64,000 nucleotides of DNA, taken from Paenibacillus cellulositrophicus (GTDB lineage: Bacteria > Bacillota > Bacilli > Paenibacillales > Paenibacillaceae). Below are positions 8,514-16,230 of this stretch, piece after piece. Numbering within the stretch: the stretch's first letter is position 1; each line of letters starts with the position of its first letter. The DNA lies in the NCBI RefSeq assembly GCF_009363095.1, contig NZ_CP045295.1, positions 5,113,001 to 5,177,000 of the forward strand. Direction: 5' to 3'. The notes below the pieces were generated by a model. That model searched no databases. It saw nothing but the letters and a program-made list of their open reading frames with translations, and was not told the DNA's origin. The position numbers and the translations under genes were made by a program.

Positions 8514-9806
8514 ATGAATACGATCATGATGTCTGTGGACAGGAATCAGGTGCTTGAATCCTTCCGCGCGGACCAGGAGCCGGAATGGGTGACGGTGCTT
8601 CGGGAGCAAGGTTTTCGGCTGGCGGAGGAGCTGCCGCTCCCTAAGCTTGAGAAAACGAACATCGAAAGATGGAATTTGGGAACGTTCGGCGAGATCAGAC
8701 GCCCGGCGCAACGCGATTCCTTGAAGGACGCAGGGGGAGCGACTTCGGAATGGATCGATTCGGATAACGCGCTTGTGCAGCGCAACTCCGGGATCGAGTT
8801 CCATCGGCTCACCGAGGAGCTTAGGGGACAAGGCGTTATTTTTACCGGCCTCGAACAGGCGGTGCGGGAAAATCCGGAGCTTGTCAAGCCGTATTTGATG
8901 CAGGCCGTCCGGGCGGACGAAAACCGGATGACGGCCATTCATGCCGCGCTGTGGAGCGGAGGGGCATTCCTTTACGTTCCGAAAAACGTCCAAGTCGCGC
9001 AGCCGCTGCAGGCGCTGTTCCTGTTGGATGACGAAGAAGCCTGCTTTATGCCGCATGTGTTGATCGTGGCGGAAGAAAACAGTTCGGTGACCTTCGTGGA
9101 AAACGCGGTGTCCGCGGTGAGCCGCAAGCATGACCAATTCGGGATCATGGAGGTGTTCGTCAAACGCGGAGCCGAGGTCCATGTCGCGTCCGTGAGGGGC
9201 CTTGGCAAGCAAATAACGGACATGACCTACCGCCGTGCGCATGTCGAAGCGGACGGCCGCATCCGCTGGGTCGTCGGCGAGATGAACGCCGGCAATGCCA
9301 TGGCGGACACCGCGTCGATTCTTCAAGGGGACGGCGCGGATTCGGACGCCAAAGTGATCTGCGTCGGAGCGGGCGAGCAGCACATGAATTTGACTACCCG
9401 CGCGGTGCATATCGGGCAATTTTCCACGAGCGACATGGTGACCCGCGCCGTGATGCGCGAAGACGCGACGGCGATCATTAACGGCATCACGAAAATCGAA
9501 AAAGGGGCGAGCGGCACCAACGGCCAGCAGACCGAAAAAGTGCTGATGCTGAGTCCGAAGGCACGTGGCGACGCCAATCCGATTTTGCTGATCGACGAAG
9601 ACGACGTGCAGGCAGGGCATGCCGCCAGCGTCGGGCAGGTGAATCCGGAACAGATCTTTTATTTGATGTCCCGCGGCATTGCCCGGGCGGAAGCCGAGCG
9701 GCTGATCGTTTATGGATTCCTCGCTCCCGTCATTTCGGAAATTCCGAACGACCGTTTGCGGGATCGGCTGCAGTCGCTGGCGGAACGCAAGCTTGGACAG
9801 GCTTGA
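8514..9806 (+). CDS. sufD: Accessory SufD, Fe-S scaffold subunit (copy 1)
   Basis: Scaffold subunit of 430 residues. An in-frame ATG at 8496 precedes the CTGGAGGA site, so ATG 8514 is the start. The C-terminal half holds the conserved beta-helix core, with TEKVLMLSPKARGDANPILL and the HAASVGQVNPEQIFYLMSRG segment whose His matches the cluster-assembly His known in SufD. The core is close to the 45031 copy, but the N-terminal 250 residues are clearly more divergent by eye than in SufB or SufC. The gene lies 18 bases after sufC and 19 before sufB. Confidence 0.9.
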   Translation: MNTIMMSVDRNQVLESFRADQEPEWVTVLREQGFRLAEELPLPKLEKTNIERWNLGTFGEIRRPAQRDSLKDAGGATSEWIDSDNALVQRNSGIEFHRLTEELRGQGVIFTGLEQAVRENPELVKPYLMQAVRADENRMTAIHAALWSGGAFLYVPKNVQVAQPLQALFLLDDEEACFMPHVLIVAEENSSVTFVENAVSAVSRKHDQFGIMEVFVKRGAEVHVASVRGLGKQITDMTYRRAHVEADGRIRWVVGEMNAGNAMADTASILQGDGADSDAKVICVGAGEQHMNLTTRAVHIGQFSTSDMVTRAVMREDATAIINGITKIEKGASGTNGQQTEKVLMLSPKARGDANPILLIDEDDVQAGHAASVGQVNPEQIFYLMSRGIARAEAERLIVYGFLAPVISEIPNDRLRDRLQSLAERKLGQA

Positions 9807-9825
9807 ACAAAGGAGGGAATGGAAT

Positions 9826-11223
9826 ATGGCTAAACAAATGCCTGAATTGGATGATTATAAATACGGCTTCAAGGATGCGCACCAATCCGTCTTTCAAACG
9901 GCCAAAGGGCTCAGCCGCGACGTCGTCGCCGCCATTTCGGAGATGAAAGGAGAGCCTGCGTGGATGCGCGATTTCCGCTTGAAGGCGCTGGAGCAATTTT
10001 TGGCGATGCCCGTGCCGCAATGGGGAGGGAACCTGAACGACCTGGATTTCGACGATATCCATTATTACGTGAAACCGGCCGAGCGCCAGGGGAAAACCTG
10101 GGAGGAGGTTCCTTCCGAAATCAAGGAGACCTTCGACAAGCTGGGGATTCCCGAAGCGGAGCAAAAATACCTTGCGGGCGTATCCGCGCAATACGAATCC
10201 GAAGTGGTGTATCACAGCATGAAAAAGGAACTGGAAGAGCAGGGCGTCATTTTTACGGATACCGATACCGCGCTGCGTGAGCACCCCGAGCTGTTCAAAA
10301 CGTATTTTGCGACGGTCGTTCCTCCAAGCGACAACAAATTCGCAGCGCTGAACAGCGCCGTCTGGTCCGGCGGCAGCTTCGTTTACGTGCCGAAAGGCGT
10401 GAAATGCGAGGTGCCGTTGCAGGCTTATTTCCGGATCAACTCGGAAAACATGGGACAATTCGAACGCACGCTGATCATCGCGGACGAAGACAGCTTCGTG
10501 CACTACGTGGAAGGCTGCACCGCGCCGATCTACAGCACGAATTCTTTGCACAGCGCCGTGGTGGAAATCATCTGCCGGAAAAATTCGCGCGCGCGGTATA
10601 CGACGATCCAGAACTGGGCGCCGAACATTTACAACCTGGTGACGAAACGCGCCGTTGCGGAAGAAAATGCGAATATGGAATGGGTGGACGGCAACATCGG
10701 CTCCAAGCTGACGATGAAGTACCCGTCGGTGCTTCTGAAAGGCCGCGGCGCGAAAGGTTCCGTGCTGTCGATCGCCGTTGCGGGCAAAAACCAGCATCAG
10801 GACGCCGGAGCGAAAATGTACCATCTTGCGCCGGACACCACGTCGACCATCATTTCCAAATCGATCAGCAAACACGGCGGCAAAGTGACCTACCGGGGCC
10901 TTGCTTCCTTCGGCCGCAACAGCGAGGGTGCCAAATCGAACGTTAAATGCGATACGTTGATCCTGGACAAAGAGTCGACTTCCGACACGATCCCGTACAA
11001 CGAAATCAAAAACGACAATATTACGCTTGAGCATGAGGCAACCGTATCCAAGGTTTCCGAGGACCAGCTGTTCTATTTGATGAGCCGGGGCCTCAACGAA
11101 GCCGAGGCGACGCAGATGATCGTCATGGGCTTCATCGAGCCGTTCACGAAGGAGCTGCCGATGGAATACGCGGTGGAAATGAATCGGCTGATCAAATTTG
11201 AGATGGAAGGTTCTATCGGGTAA
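9826..11223 (+). CDS. sufB: Accessory SufB, Fe-S scaffold subunit (copy 1)
   Basis: Core scaffold on which clusters are built. It has 465 residues, exactly the length of the second copy at 47996 and strongly similar throughout. ATG 9826 follows AAAGGAGGG; an upstream in-frame start at 9712 lies inside sufD. The cluster-site Cys375 (in SNVKCDTLIL) corresponds to the essential SufB cysteine, and the ASFGRN and EHEATVSKVSEDQLFYLMSRG blocks are intact. All functional residues seem kept, so this is not a decaying copy. The 3' end is 13 bases before the CBS-domain gene. Confidence 0.93.
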   Translation: MAKQMPELDDYKYGFKDAHQSVFQTAKGLSRDVVAAISEMKGEPAWMRDFRLKALEQFLAMPVPQWGGNLNDLDFDDIHYYVKPAERQGKTWEEVPSEIKETFDKLGIPEAEQKYLAGVSAQYESEVVYHSMKKELEEQGVIFTDTDTALREHPELFKTYFATVVPPSDNKFAALNSAVWSGGSFVYVPKGVKCEVPLQAYFRINSENMGQFERTLIIADEDSFVHYVEGCTAPIYSTNSLHSAVVEIICRKNSRARYTTIQNWAPNIYNLVTKRAVAEENANMEWVDGNIGSKLTMKYPSVLLKGRGAKGSVLSIAVAGKNQHQDAGAKMYHLAPDTTSTIISKSISKHGGKVTYRGLASFGRNSEGAKSNVKCDTLILDKESTSDTIPYNEIKNDNITLEHEATVSKVSEDQLFYLMSRGLNEAEATQMIVMGFIEPFTKELPMEYAVEMNRLIKFEMEGSIG

Positions 11224-11236
11224 AAGAGGGCGGCCT

Positions 11237-11710
11237 ATGTTGGTATCGGATATTATCGTTCGGGATGTTGTGAAAGTGAAGGAGAGCGAACGGATCAGAG
11301 ACGTTCTGGAACGTTTTTTGCTCTATCAAATAGGCGAGCTTCCGGTCGTGAACGACCGCAATGAAATCGTCGGATGGATCACCGCGCGGGAGATTATGAA
11401 GCGGATCGGCAGAACGGGCCCGGTGATCGTGCCGGCGATGATGTGCAACGTTTTGTTCCCTTATGCGGCGCTGCTCGACAATGAGGACATGGACCGGAAG
11501 CTGCATCGATTAATGGATTGCAACGTCATGGATATCGCTGCCCGCAAAGCGCCGGTCATCCGGTTCGGCTCGGAGCTTGACGAAGCGGCTGCCCTCCTGG
11601 GCCGGGTTCATGCCCATTCGCTGCTCGTCGAAAAAAACGGCATTCTGGCAGGGAAGGTAAGTCCGTACGATATCCTTCGTTGCACATGCGTCGAGCCGCC
11701 AGACTTATAA
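11237..11710 (+). CDS. CBS-domain-pair protein in the accessory suf operon
   Basis: Product of 157 residues made of two CBS motifs and little else. The first spans residues 1-60 (SDIIVRDVVKVKE, then GELPVVNDRNEIVGWITAREIM) and the second about 95-150. CBS pairs usually bind adenosine nucleotides or related ligands and regulate a partner. Three cysteine sites are present, including C-T-C near the C-terminus. ATG 11237 follows GAGGGCGG and lies 13 bases after sufB, so it is co-transcribed with the scaffold. I know of no CBS protein in characterised suf operons, and its function is unknown. Confidence 0.75.
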   Translation: MLVSDIIVRDVVKVKESERIRDVLERFLLYQIGELPVVNDRNEIVGWITAREIMKRIGRTGPVIVPAMMCNVLFPYAALLDNEDMDRKLHRLMDCNVMDIAARKAPVIRFGSELDEAAALLGRVHAHSLLVEKNGILAGKVSPYDILRCTCVEPPDL

Positions 11711-11734
11711 ACATCGATAAAGGAATGAAAACCG

Positions 11735-11776
11735 ATGGCAAGAATAAGTATTTCGGAGATCATCAAAGACGTGTGA
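11735..11776 (+). pseudogene. Truncated 5' end of an unknown gene
   Basis: ATG 11735 with AAAGGAATG upstream opens a 13-codon frame reading MARISISEIIKDV, then TGA at 11774. The stop falls exactly where the glycosidase remnant begins, in another frame. The simplest reading is that a gene start was joined to foreign 3' sequence by a deletion or recombination. The family cannot be named. Confidence 0.4.
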
Positions 11777-11910
11777 ACCGGCCTTCGTCCGAATACGGGG
11801 AGCGGTATTTGCCGACCGCTTTTCTTGTGTTCGAGCATCCGGAAGAAGCGAACAACCCGAACATTTGGGCCAGTTTGAATCCGAAGGACATCGATCCCGG
11901 GAAAAAGTAA
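11773..11910 (+). pseudogene. 3' remnant of a phosphodiester glycosidase (NAGPA-like) gene
   Basis: The last 45 codons of a gene homologous to the intact copy at 36095-37252. Aligned by eye, 38 of 45 residues agree, starting at VN(R/K)PSSEYGERYLPTAFL and ending DIDP(G/S)KK. The nucleotide sequence is more diverged, and the downstream DNA is unrelated to that after the intact copy. It is therefore an old or foreign homologue rather than a fresh duplication. No start or ribosome-binding site is present. It marks the right junction of the accessory suf island. Confidence 0.8.
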
Positions 11911-11976
11911 GCCGTTGCTGCATGCGGCCCCAGCCTGGTATTGTTGAACGGCAAAATAAAGGACAGCCTGAGGGCT

Positions 11977-12010
11977 AGAACACCTCCCTTCCAAGGGAGG
12001 TGTTCTTTGG
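11977..12010. terminator. Strong hairpin between the suf island and the MFS gene
   Basis: AGAACACCTCCCTT (11977-11990) pairs perfectly with AAGGGAGGTGTTCT (11993-12006), followed by TTGGTTT on the + strand. It lies between convergent genes. T runs are weak on both sides, but stem strength suggests a bidirectional terminator. Confidence 0.65.
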
Positions 12011-12050
12011 TTTATCACTATAATCTCCGGTATATGCTCAAAGTCCGGTC

Positions 12051-13286
12051 TTACTTGCTAACCGTCCCCGCCACCGGAACCGTCTGCCGTCTGCGCTCCT
12101 GCATATAGACGGCCAGCACAATCAGGAAGGCGAGCCCGACGAGCAGGGCGCCGATCCAAGGCAGGGAGGTGAGCCCCATCTCGTCGATGACCCATCCGCC
12201 GAAGAAGGCGCCGAACGCGTTGCCGAGGTTGCCGGCCGAGTGATTGGAGGTCGAGGCGAGCGCGGGCGCCTCCTGCGCCAGGTTCATGATTTTCACCTGA
12301 ATGCCCGGCATGACCGCAAACGAAGCGGCTCCCCACAGGAAGATAGTAACGACTGCACCAACTGGGTTTTTGACGGTAAATGTGAAAATCGTCAGCAGCA
12401 CACAGATGGAGAGAAAGATGCCCAGGATCGCGGGCATCAGCTTCCAGTCGGCGAGCTTGCCGCCCAGCATGTTGCCGACCGTGACCCCGATGCCGAACAG
12501 GACGAGAATCCAGGTGACGCTGCTTTCATGGAATCCGGTCACCTGCTCCAGCAGCGGGGCGATATACGTAAAGACGGCGAACAAGCTTGAGTTGCCGACG
12601 GCGCAGGCCAGGAGGATGATCAGCAGCTTGGGCTGGGCTACCGCCCTGAACTGCTTGCCCAGGCTGGCCGACTCATCGCGGCGGATCCGCGGGATGAACA
12701 GGACGATGCCGATCAGGGCCACGATCCCCATCACCATGATCGCGCCGAAGGAAGCGCGCCAGCCCAGGTGCTGACCGACAAAGGTGCCCACCGGTACGCC
12801 GATAATGTTGGCGATCGTCAGGCCCGCCATCATGATGGATACTGCGCCGGCTCGTTTATGCGGCTTGACGAGGCCGGAAGCGATGACGGCGCCGACGCCG
12901 AAGAAGGTGCCGTGGCACAGCGCCGTTATGAGGCGGGCTGCCATCAGCACGGTATAGTTCGGTGCGATGACGGCAATGCCGTTGCCGAGAATGAACAGCG
13001 CCATCAGCAGGCAGAGCAGCAGCTTCTGCGGAAGCCGGTGAGTTAAGATGGTCAGGATCGGGGCGCCGACCGCCACGCCCAGCGCGTAGCTGGTGATCAG
13101 CTGCCCGGCTGTGGAGATGCTTACGTTCAGATCATCGGCTACATTTGGCAGAATGCCCATGATCACGAATTCGGTCATGCCGATCGCAAAGGCGCCCACC
13201 GTCAGCGACAGAAGGGAGACAGGGAAGGGTTCCTTGCCCTTTGCCGCCGTACGGGGATGCAAATCTGGAGTAGAAGTAGAATTCAT
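12051..13286 (-). CDS. MFS transporter, DHA1 drug/metabolite exporter type
   Basis: Integral membrane protein of 411 residues with twelve predicted helices. The first helix region TEFVIMGILPNVADDL and the loop ARLITALCHGTFFG match the AraJ/NepI/YdhP branch of DHA1 exporters, some of which export sugars, nucleosides or drugs. A cytoplasmic loop near residue 200 (PRIRRDESASLGKQF) divides the halves. ATG 13286 (reverse strand) follows AAAGGTTG. It is monocistronic: a hairpin lies beyond the 3' end and the ROK repressor is divergent. The substrate cannot be told from sequence. Confidence 0.88.
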   Translation of the reverse strand: MNSTSTPDLHPRTAAKGKEPFPVSLLSLTVGAFAIGMTEFVIMGILPNVADDLNVSISTAGQLITSYALGVAVGAPILTILTHRLPQKLLLCLLMALFILGNGIAVIAPNYTVLMAARLITALCHGTFFGVGAVIASGLVKPHKRAGAVSIMMAGLTIANIIGVPVGTFVGQHLGWRASFGAIMVMGIVALIGIVLFIPRIRRDESASLGKQFRAVAQPKLLIILLACAVGNSSLFAVFTYIAPLLEQVTGFHESSVTWILVLFGIGVTVGNMLGGKLADWKLMPAILGIFLSICVLLTIFTFTVKNPVGAVVTIFLWGAASFAVMPGIQVKIMNLAQEAPALASTSNHSAGNLGNAFGAFFGGWVIDEMGLTSLPWIGALLVGLAFLIVLAVYMQERRRQTVPVAGTVSK

Positions 13287-13770
13287 GCTGCAGCTTCAAC
13301 CTTTCTGAAACCAGACGTTCGCCGTCCGGATCATGTTCTTCCTCCATAGTAACAGGAAAACAAGAGATTTTCAGAAAAAGTTTCACGGTTACTGGTTAGA
13401 CAGGGTGCTTGTAAAGGGCTGAAACGTTCTAATCTTTGAAAGAAAAAGTTGACACAAAGTGTTATAGTAAGCGGTTTAATTGGTATTTTCATTGAAAACC
13501 CAAATCTGAAAATTTGCATTTCATTTGATGAAATTTCCTCAAAAACGGAAAATCAGACGAATTTCGACAAAAACATGACATATATATTGACACGAAATCT
13601 CAATTCTATTAAAGTTCAATTAATAACATCACTGGAGAAATTATAAGACCAAAGTCGGACGCCAATTCGGGTAATTATCCCTAAATGCCGAGTTTCAATC
13701 CACTATGTTCCATTTTCCTACCAAGATTTTCTCCATAGGTGAAATTAATTAAAATGGAGGACCGTCTCCG
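13287..13770. promoter_or_regulatory. AT-rich divergent intergenic region with palindrome
   Basis: This 484-base region between the MFS exporter and ROK repressor genes is markedly more AT-rich than its surroundings. ATTTCAT-TTG-ATGAAAT (13518-13534) is a perfect 7-3-7 inverted repeat and a candidate operator for the ROK protein. TTGACA occurs at 13449 and 13587, but no -10 lies at ideal spacing. A 65-codon frame inside (13449-13646) lacks a ribosome-binding site and is probably spurious. Confidence 0.35.
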
Positions 13771-14949
13771 ATGCAGAAGCACGATCAGGATTATATCCGG
13801 AGGAAAAACAGAAGTACGGTGTTTGAACTGATCCGTAAACACTCGCCCCTGTCCCGTGCTGAGATCGCCAGACTGACAGGAATGAGTCCCACGACAGTCA
13901 GCCGGATCGTTTCCGAGCTGTACCAGCAGGACTTTATGCATGAGATCGAGCAGACGACGACCGGCGTCGGACGGAAAGCTGTGATGCTGCACGTGAATCC
14001 CGGCTCGGTGCTCTCCGTGGGTGTTGAAATCGACCGCAGCGGCATCCGGATCGGCATTGTGGACCTGGATGGGAAGGTGGTCCACAGTACGCAGGTGACG
14101 CGCGATTCCCGCGAAACGCCGGAAGCAACGCTGGGGCGTATCGCCTCGGCTATAGAGGAGCTGATCCAGGCGGAGGACATCGACCGCCGCAAGGTGGTCG
14201 GTATCGGCGTCGGACTGCCGGGCATTGTCGACTACGCCGGGGGCAGCGTGGTACTGTCCGCGCAGCTTGGCTGGAAGCAGACCGACATCGCCGGGGAGCT
14301 CCGGCGGCTGACCGGATTTGAGGTCGCCGTGGATAACGAGCTGAAAGTCCGTGCTCTTGCCGAACACCAATATGGCTCGGCGAGAGGATCGAGCCGCTCG
14401 GTGCTGATCGGCTTCGGCAGCGGGGTCGGCTCCTCCCTGATCATCGATGGGGAAATCTATCGCGGGGAGACGAACAGTGCCGGGGAAATCGGGCATACGG
14501 TAGTAGACCCGGGAGGCCTTCTGTGCGAGTGCGGCAAGGTCGGCTGCCTGCAGACCTATATCGCCGAAGCATCGCTTGTTGAGCAGGCCAACAAAATCAA
14601 ACCGATCGGATCGCTGGAGGAATTGTTCCAGGCGAGGAAGGACGGAGAGTATTGGGCGGCGAGCATTGTGGACCGGGCCATGACTTTCGTAGCGGTCACG
14701 GTCAGCAACATCGCCTGCGTATACAACCCGGATACGGTGATTCTGACCGGCAAGCTGGTGGAAAGCTTCCCTGAAGTCCGGGACTTCATTTCGGACAAAT
14801 GCATGGATCAATTTGTGTGGGAGCCGCTGCGCGGAACCTTCCAGATCGTCTACTCGGCTCTGGAGAGCGACGGCGTGGTGATCGGATCGGGCATACTGGC
14901 CCAAAACCTGTTCCTGGACATCGACAGACAGATGGAGCAGGCAGACTAA
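13771..14949 (+). CDS. ROK-family transcriptional repressor (NagC/XylR type)
   Basis: Repressor of 392 residues. Residues about 14-58 form a MarR-like winged helix (NRSTVFELIRKHSPLSRAEI, then MSPTTVSRIVSEL). The rest is a ROK sugar-binding domain with VGIGVGLPGIVD, GFGSGVGSSLI and the zinc site ECGKVGC after GEIGHTVVDPGG. ATG 13771 follows AATGGAGGA. Such repressors release DNA when they bind a sugar or sugar phosphate. It heads the asparaginase-oligopeptide transporter-peptidase run, which it likely controls, implying that the inducing compound contains a sugar although the enzymes are mostly peptide-directed. Confidence 0.88.
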   Translation: MQKHDQDYIRRKNRSTVFELIRKHSPLSRAEIARLTGMSPTTVSRIVSELYQQDFMHEIEQTTTGVGRKAVMLHVNPGSVLSVGVEIDRSGIRIGIVDLDGKVVHSTQVTRDSRETPEATLGRIASAIEELIQAEDIDRRKVVGIGVGLPGIVDYAGGSVVLSAQLGWKQTDIAGELRRLTGFEVAVDNELKVRALAEHQYGSARGSSRSVLIGFGSGVGSSLIIDGEIYRGETNSAGEIGHTVVDPGGLLCECGKVGCLQTYIAEASLVEQANKIKPIGSLEELFQARKDGEYWAASIVDRAMTFVAVTVSNIACVYNPDTVILTGKLVESFPEVRDFISDKCMDQFVWEPLRGTFQIVYSALESDGVVIGSGILAQNLFLDIDRQMEQAD

Positions 14950-14973
14950 ATTTAACGAAGCGGGTGTTGACGT

Positions 14974-15981
14974 ATGAAATTGGAACCGTTGGTGGAGGAA
15001 TACCGCGGCGGCGTGCTGGAGAACGTGCATCTCGGTGTGCTGTGCGGCGTATCGGATCAAGGAGAAGTCATCTATGAGGTGGGCGATGCGGAGCATATGA
15101 CCTTCCTGCGTTCGGCGGCCAAGCCGTTCCAGGCGATCCCGGTCATGAAGCAGAACATCGCCGAAAAGTACGGGCTGACGGATGCGGAAGCCGCCATGTT
15201 CGCCGCCTCCCACCGGGGCGAAACGTATCATATCGAAGCATTGGAATCCATTATGGCCAAAACCGGTCTAAAAGAAGAGCAGCTGCTGTGCTGCCCGACC
15301 TATCCGCTGAACGATGAGCCGAAGTTCGCCCTCATGCGGGAAAATAAACCGCCGCGCAAGCTGTATCATAACTGCTCCGGCAAGCATCTCGGCATTCTGG
15401 CTGCGGCGAGGGAGATGGGCTTGCCGACCGAGACTTACTGGCAGCCATCGCATCCGCTGCAGCAGGACATTCTTCACACACTCGCAGACATGGCCGAATA
15501 TCCGGTCGATCAGATTAAAGTAGGCGTTGACGGCTGCGGATTTCCGATCTTTGCGCTGCCGCTGAAATCGATCGCCACGGCATACCTGAAGCTGGCCTGC
15601 CCTGAGCTGATCCGTGATGCCGGGACGCGGGAAGCTGTGCAGCGTATGGTCCGCTATATGCACGCGGCGCCGGACAGTATCGCGAGCCATCAGTTTATCT
15701 GCTCGGAGCTGCTGCGGGACGACAACATCGTCGCCAAGGGAGGAGCCAAAGGCGTCTACTGCTTCTCTTTAATTCGGGAACGCGTCGCTTTTGCGCTGAA
15801 AGTGATCGACGGCTCGGAGACACCGTGGCCGATCGCCGTTGCTTCGATCCTCGAGCAAATCGGATACAGCAACCAGGCCACGATTGACCGTCTGTATACG
15901 GTCGTTCCGAAGGAAATCAAGAACGACAACCACATTGTAGTCGGCGAGCGCAGAGCCGCTTTTACCCTGGCAGGTAAGTAA
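14974..15981 (+). CDS. L-asparaginase II family protein (PF06089 type)
   Basis: Product of 335 residues related to the Rhizobium etli-type, thermolabile asparaginase, which is unrelated to the bacterial AnsA/AnsB fold. Family blocks are visible: FLRSAAKPFQAIPV near residues 45-58, AASHRGE near 72, the NCSGKHLG segment near 129, and GVDGCGFPIFALPL near 186. It likely hydrolyses asparagine or an asparagine-linked compound in the cytoplasm; no signal peptide is present. It follows the ROK repressor by 24 bases. The genomic setting (peptide importer, peptidases, sugar kinases) makes a side-chain-modified asparagine a reasonable alternative substrate, but that is inference. Confidence 0.85.
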   Translation: MKLEPLVEEYRGGVLENVHLGVLCGVSDQGEVIYEVGDAEHMTFLRSAAKPFQAIPVMKQNIAEKYGLTDAEAAMFAASHRGETYHIEALESIMAKTGLKEEQLLCCPTYPLNDEPKFALMRENKPPRKLYHNCSGKHLGILAAAREMGLPTETYWQPSHPLQQDILHTLADMAEYPVDQIKVGVDGCGFPIFALPLKSIATAYLKLACPELIRDAGTREAVQRMVRYMHAAPDSIASHQFICSELLRDDNIVAKGGAKGVYCFSLIRERVAFALKVIDGSETPWPIAVASILEQIGYSNQATIDRLYTVVPKEIKNDNHIVVGERRAAFTLAGK

Positions 15982-16230
15982 ACGCAAACTTCTAATTGAA
16001 GTAATACTCTCCTTTTTCGAAAAATTCTTCGATCTACGAAACTAGCATTTCTTGGCAGTAACGAATAGAGGAAGCAGGAGAGACCGAGCACCTGATTGCC
16101 ATTGACACGCAGTACCGGAAGTTCTTCAGCATGAATGAGCACAAGAGATTCGGATTCACCCGCGGCTTCCTTCGGAAACGGCGGTGCAATCATACATTCA
16201 CAAAGGGGACATAAAGGAGTGGGACATGCA

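Noticed and set aside
7851..9620. 589-codon reverse frame across sufC and sufD
   Set aside because: Antisense to well-supported suf genes; the same kind of shadow appears opposite the main suf operon (44878-46332).
11773..11910. Independent small gene encoding a 45-residue peptide
   Set aside because: It matches the C-terminus of the intact glycosidase at 36095 in sequence and stop position and has no start site, so it is a remnant rather than a gene.
13449..13646. 65-codon frame in the AT-rich region before the ROK repressor
   Set aside because: No ribosome-binding site, biased composition caused by AT-rich DNA, and no resemblance to any protein known to me.
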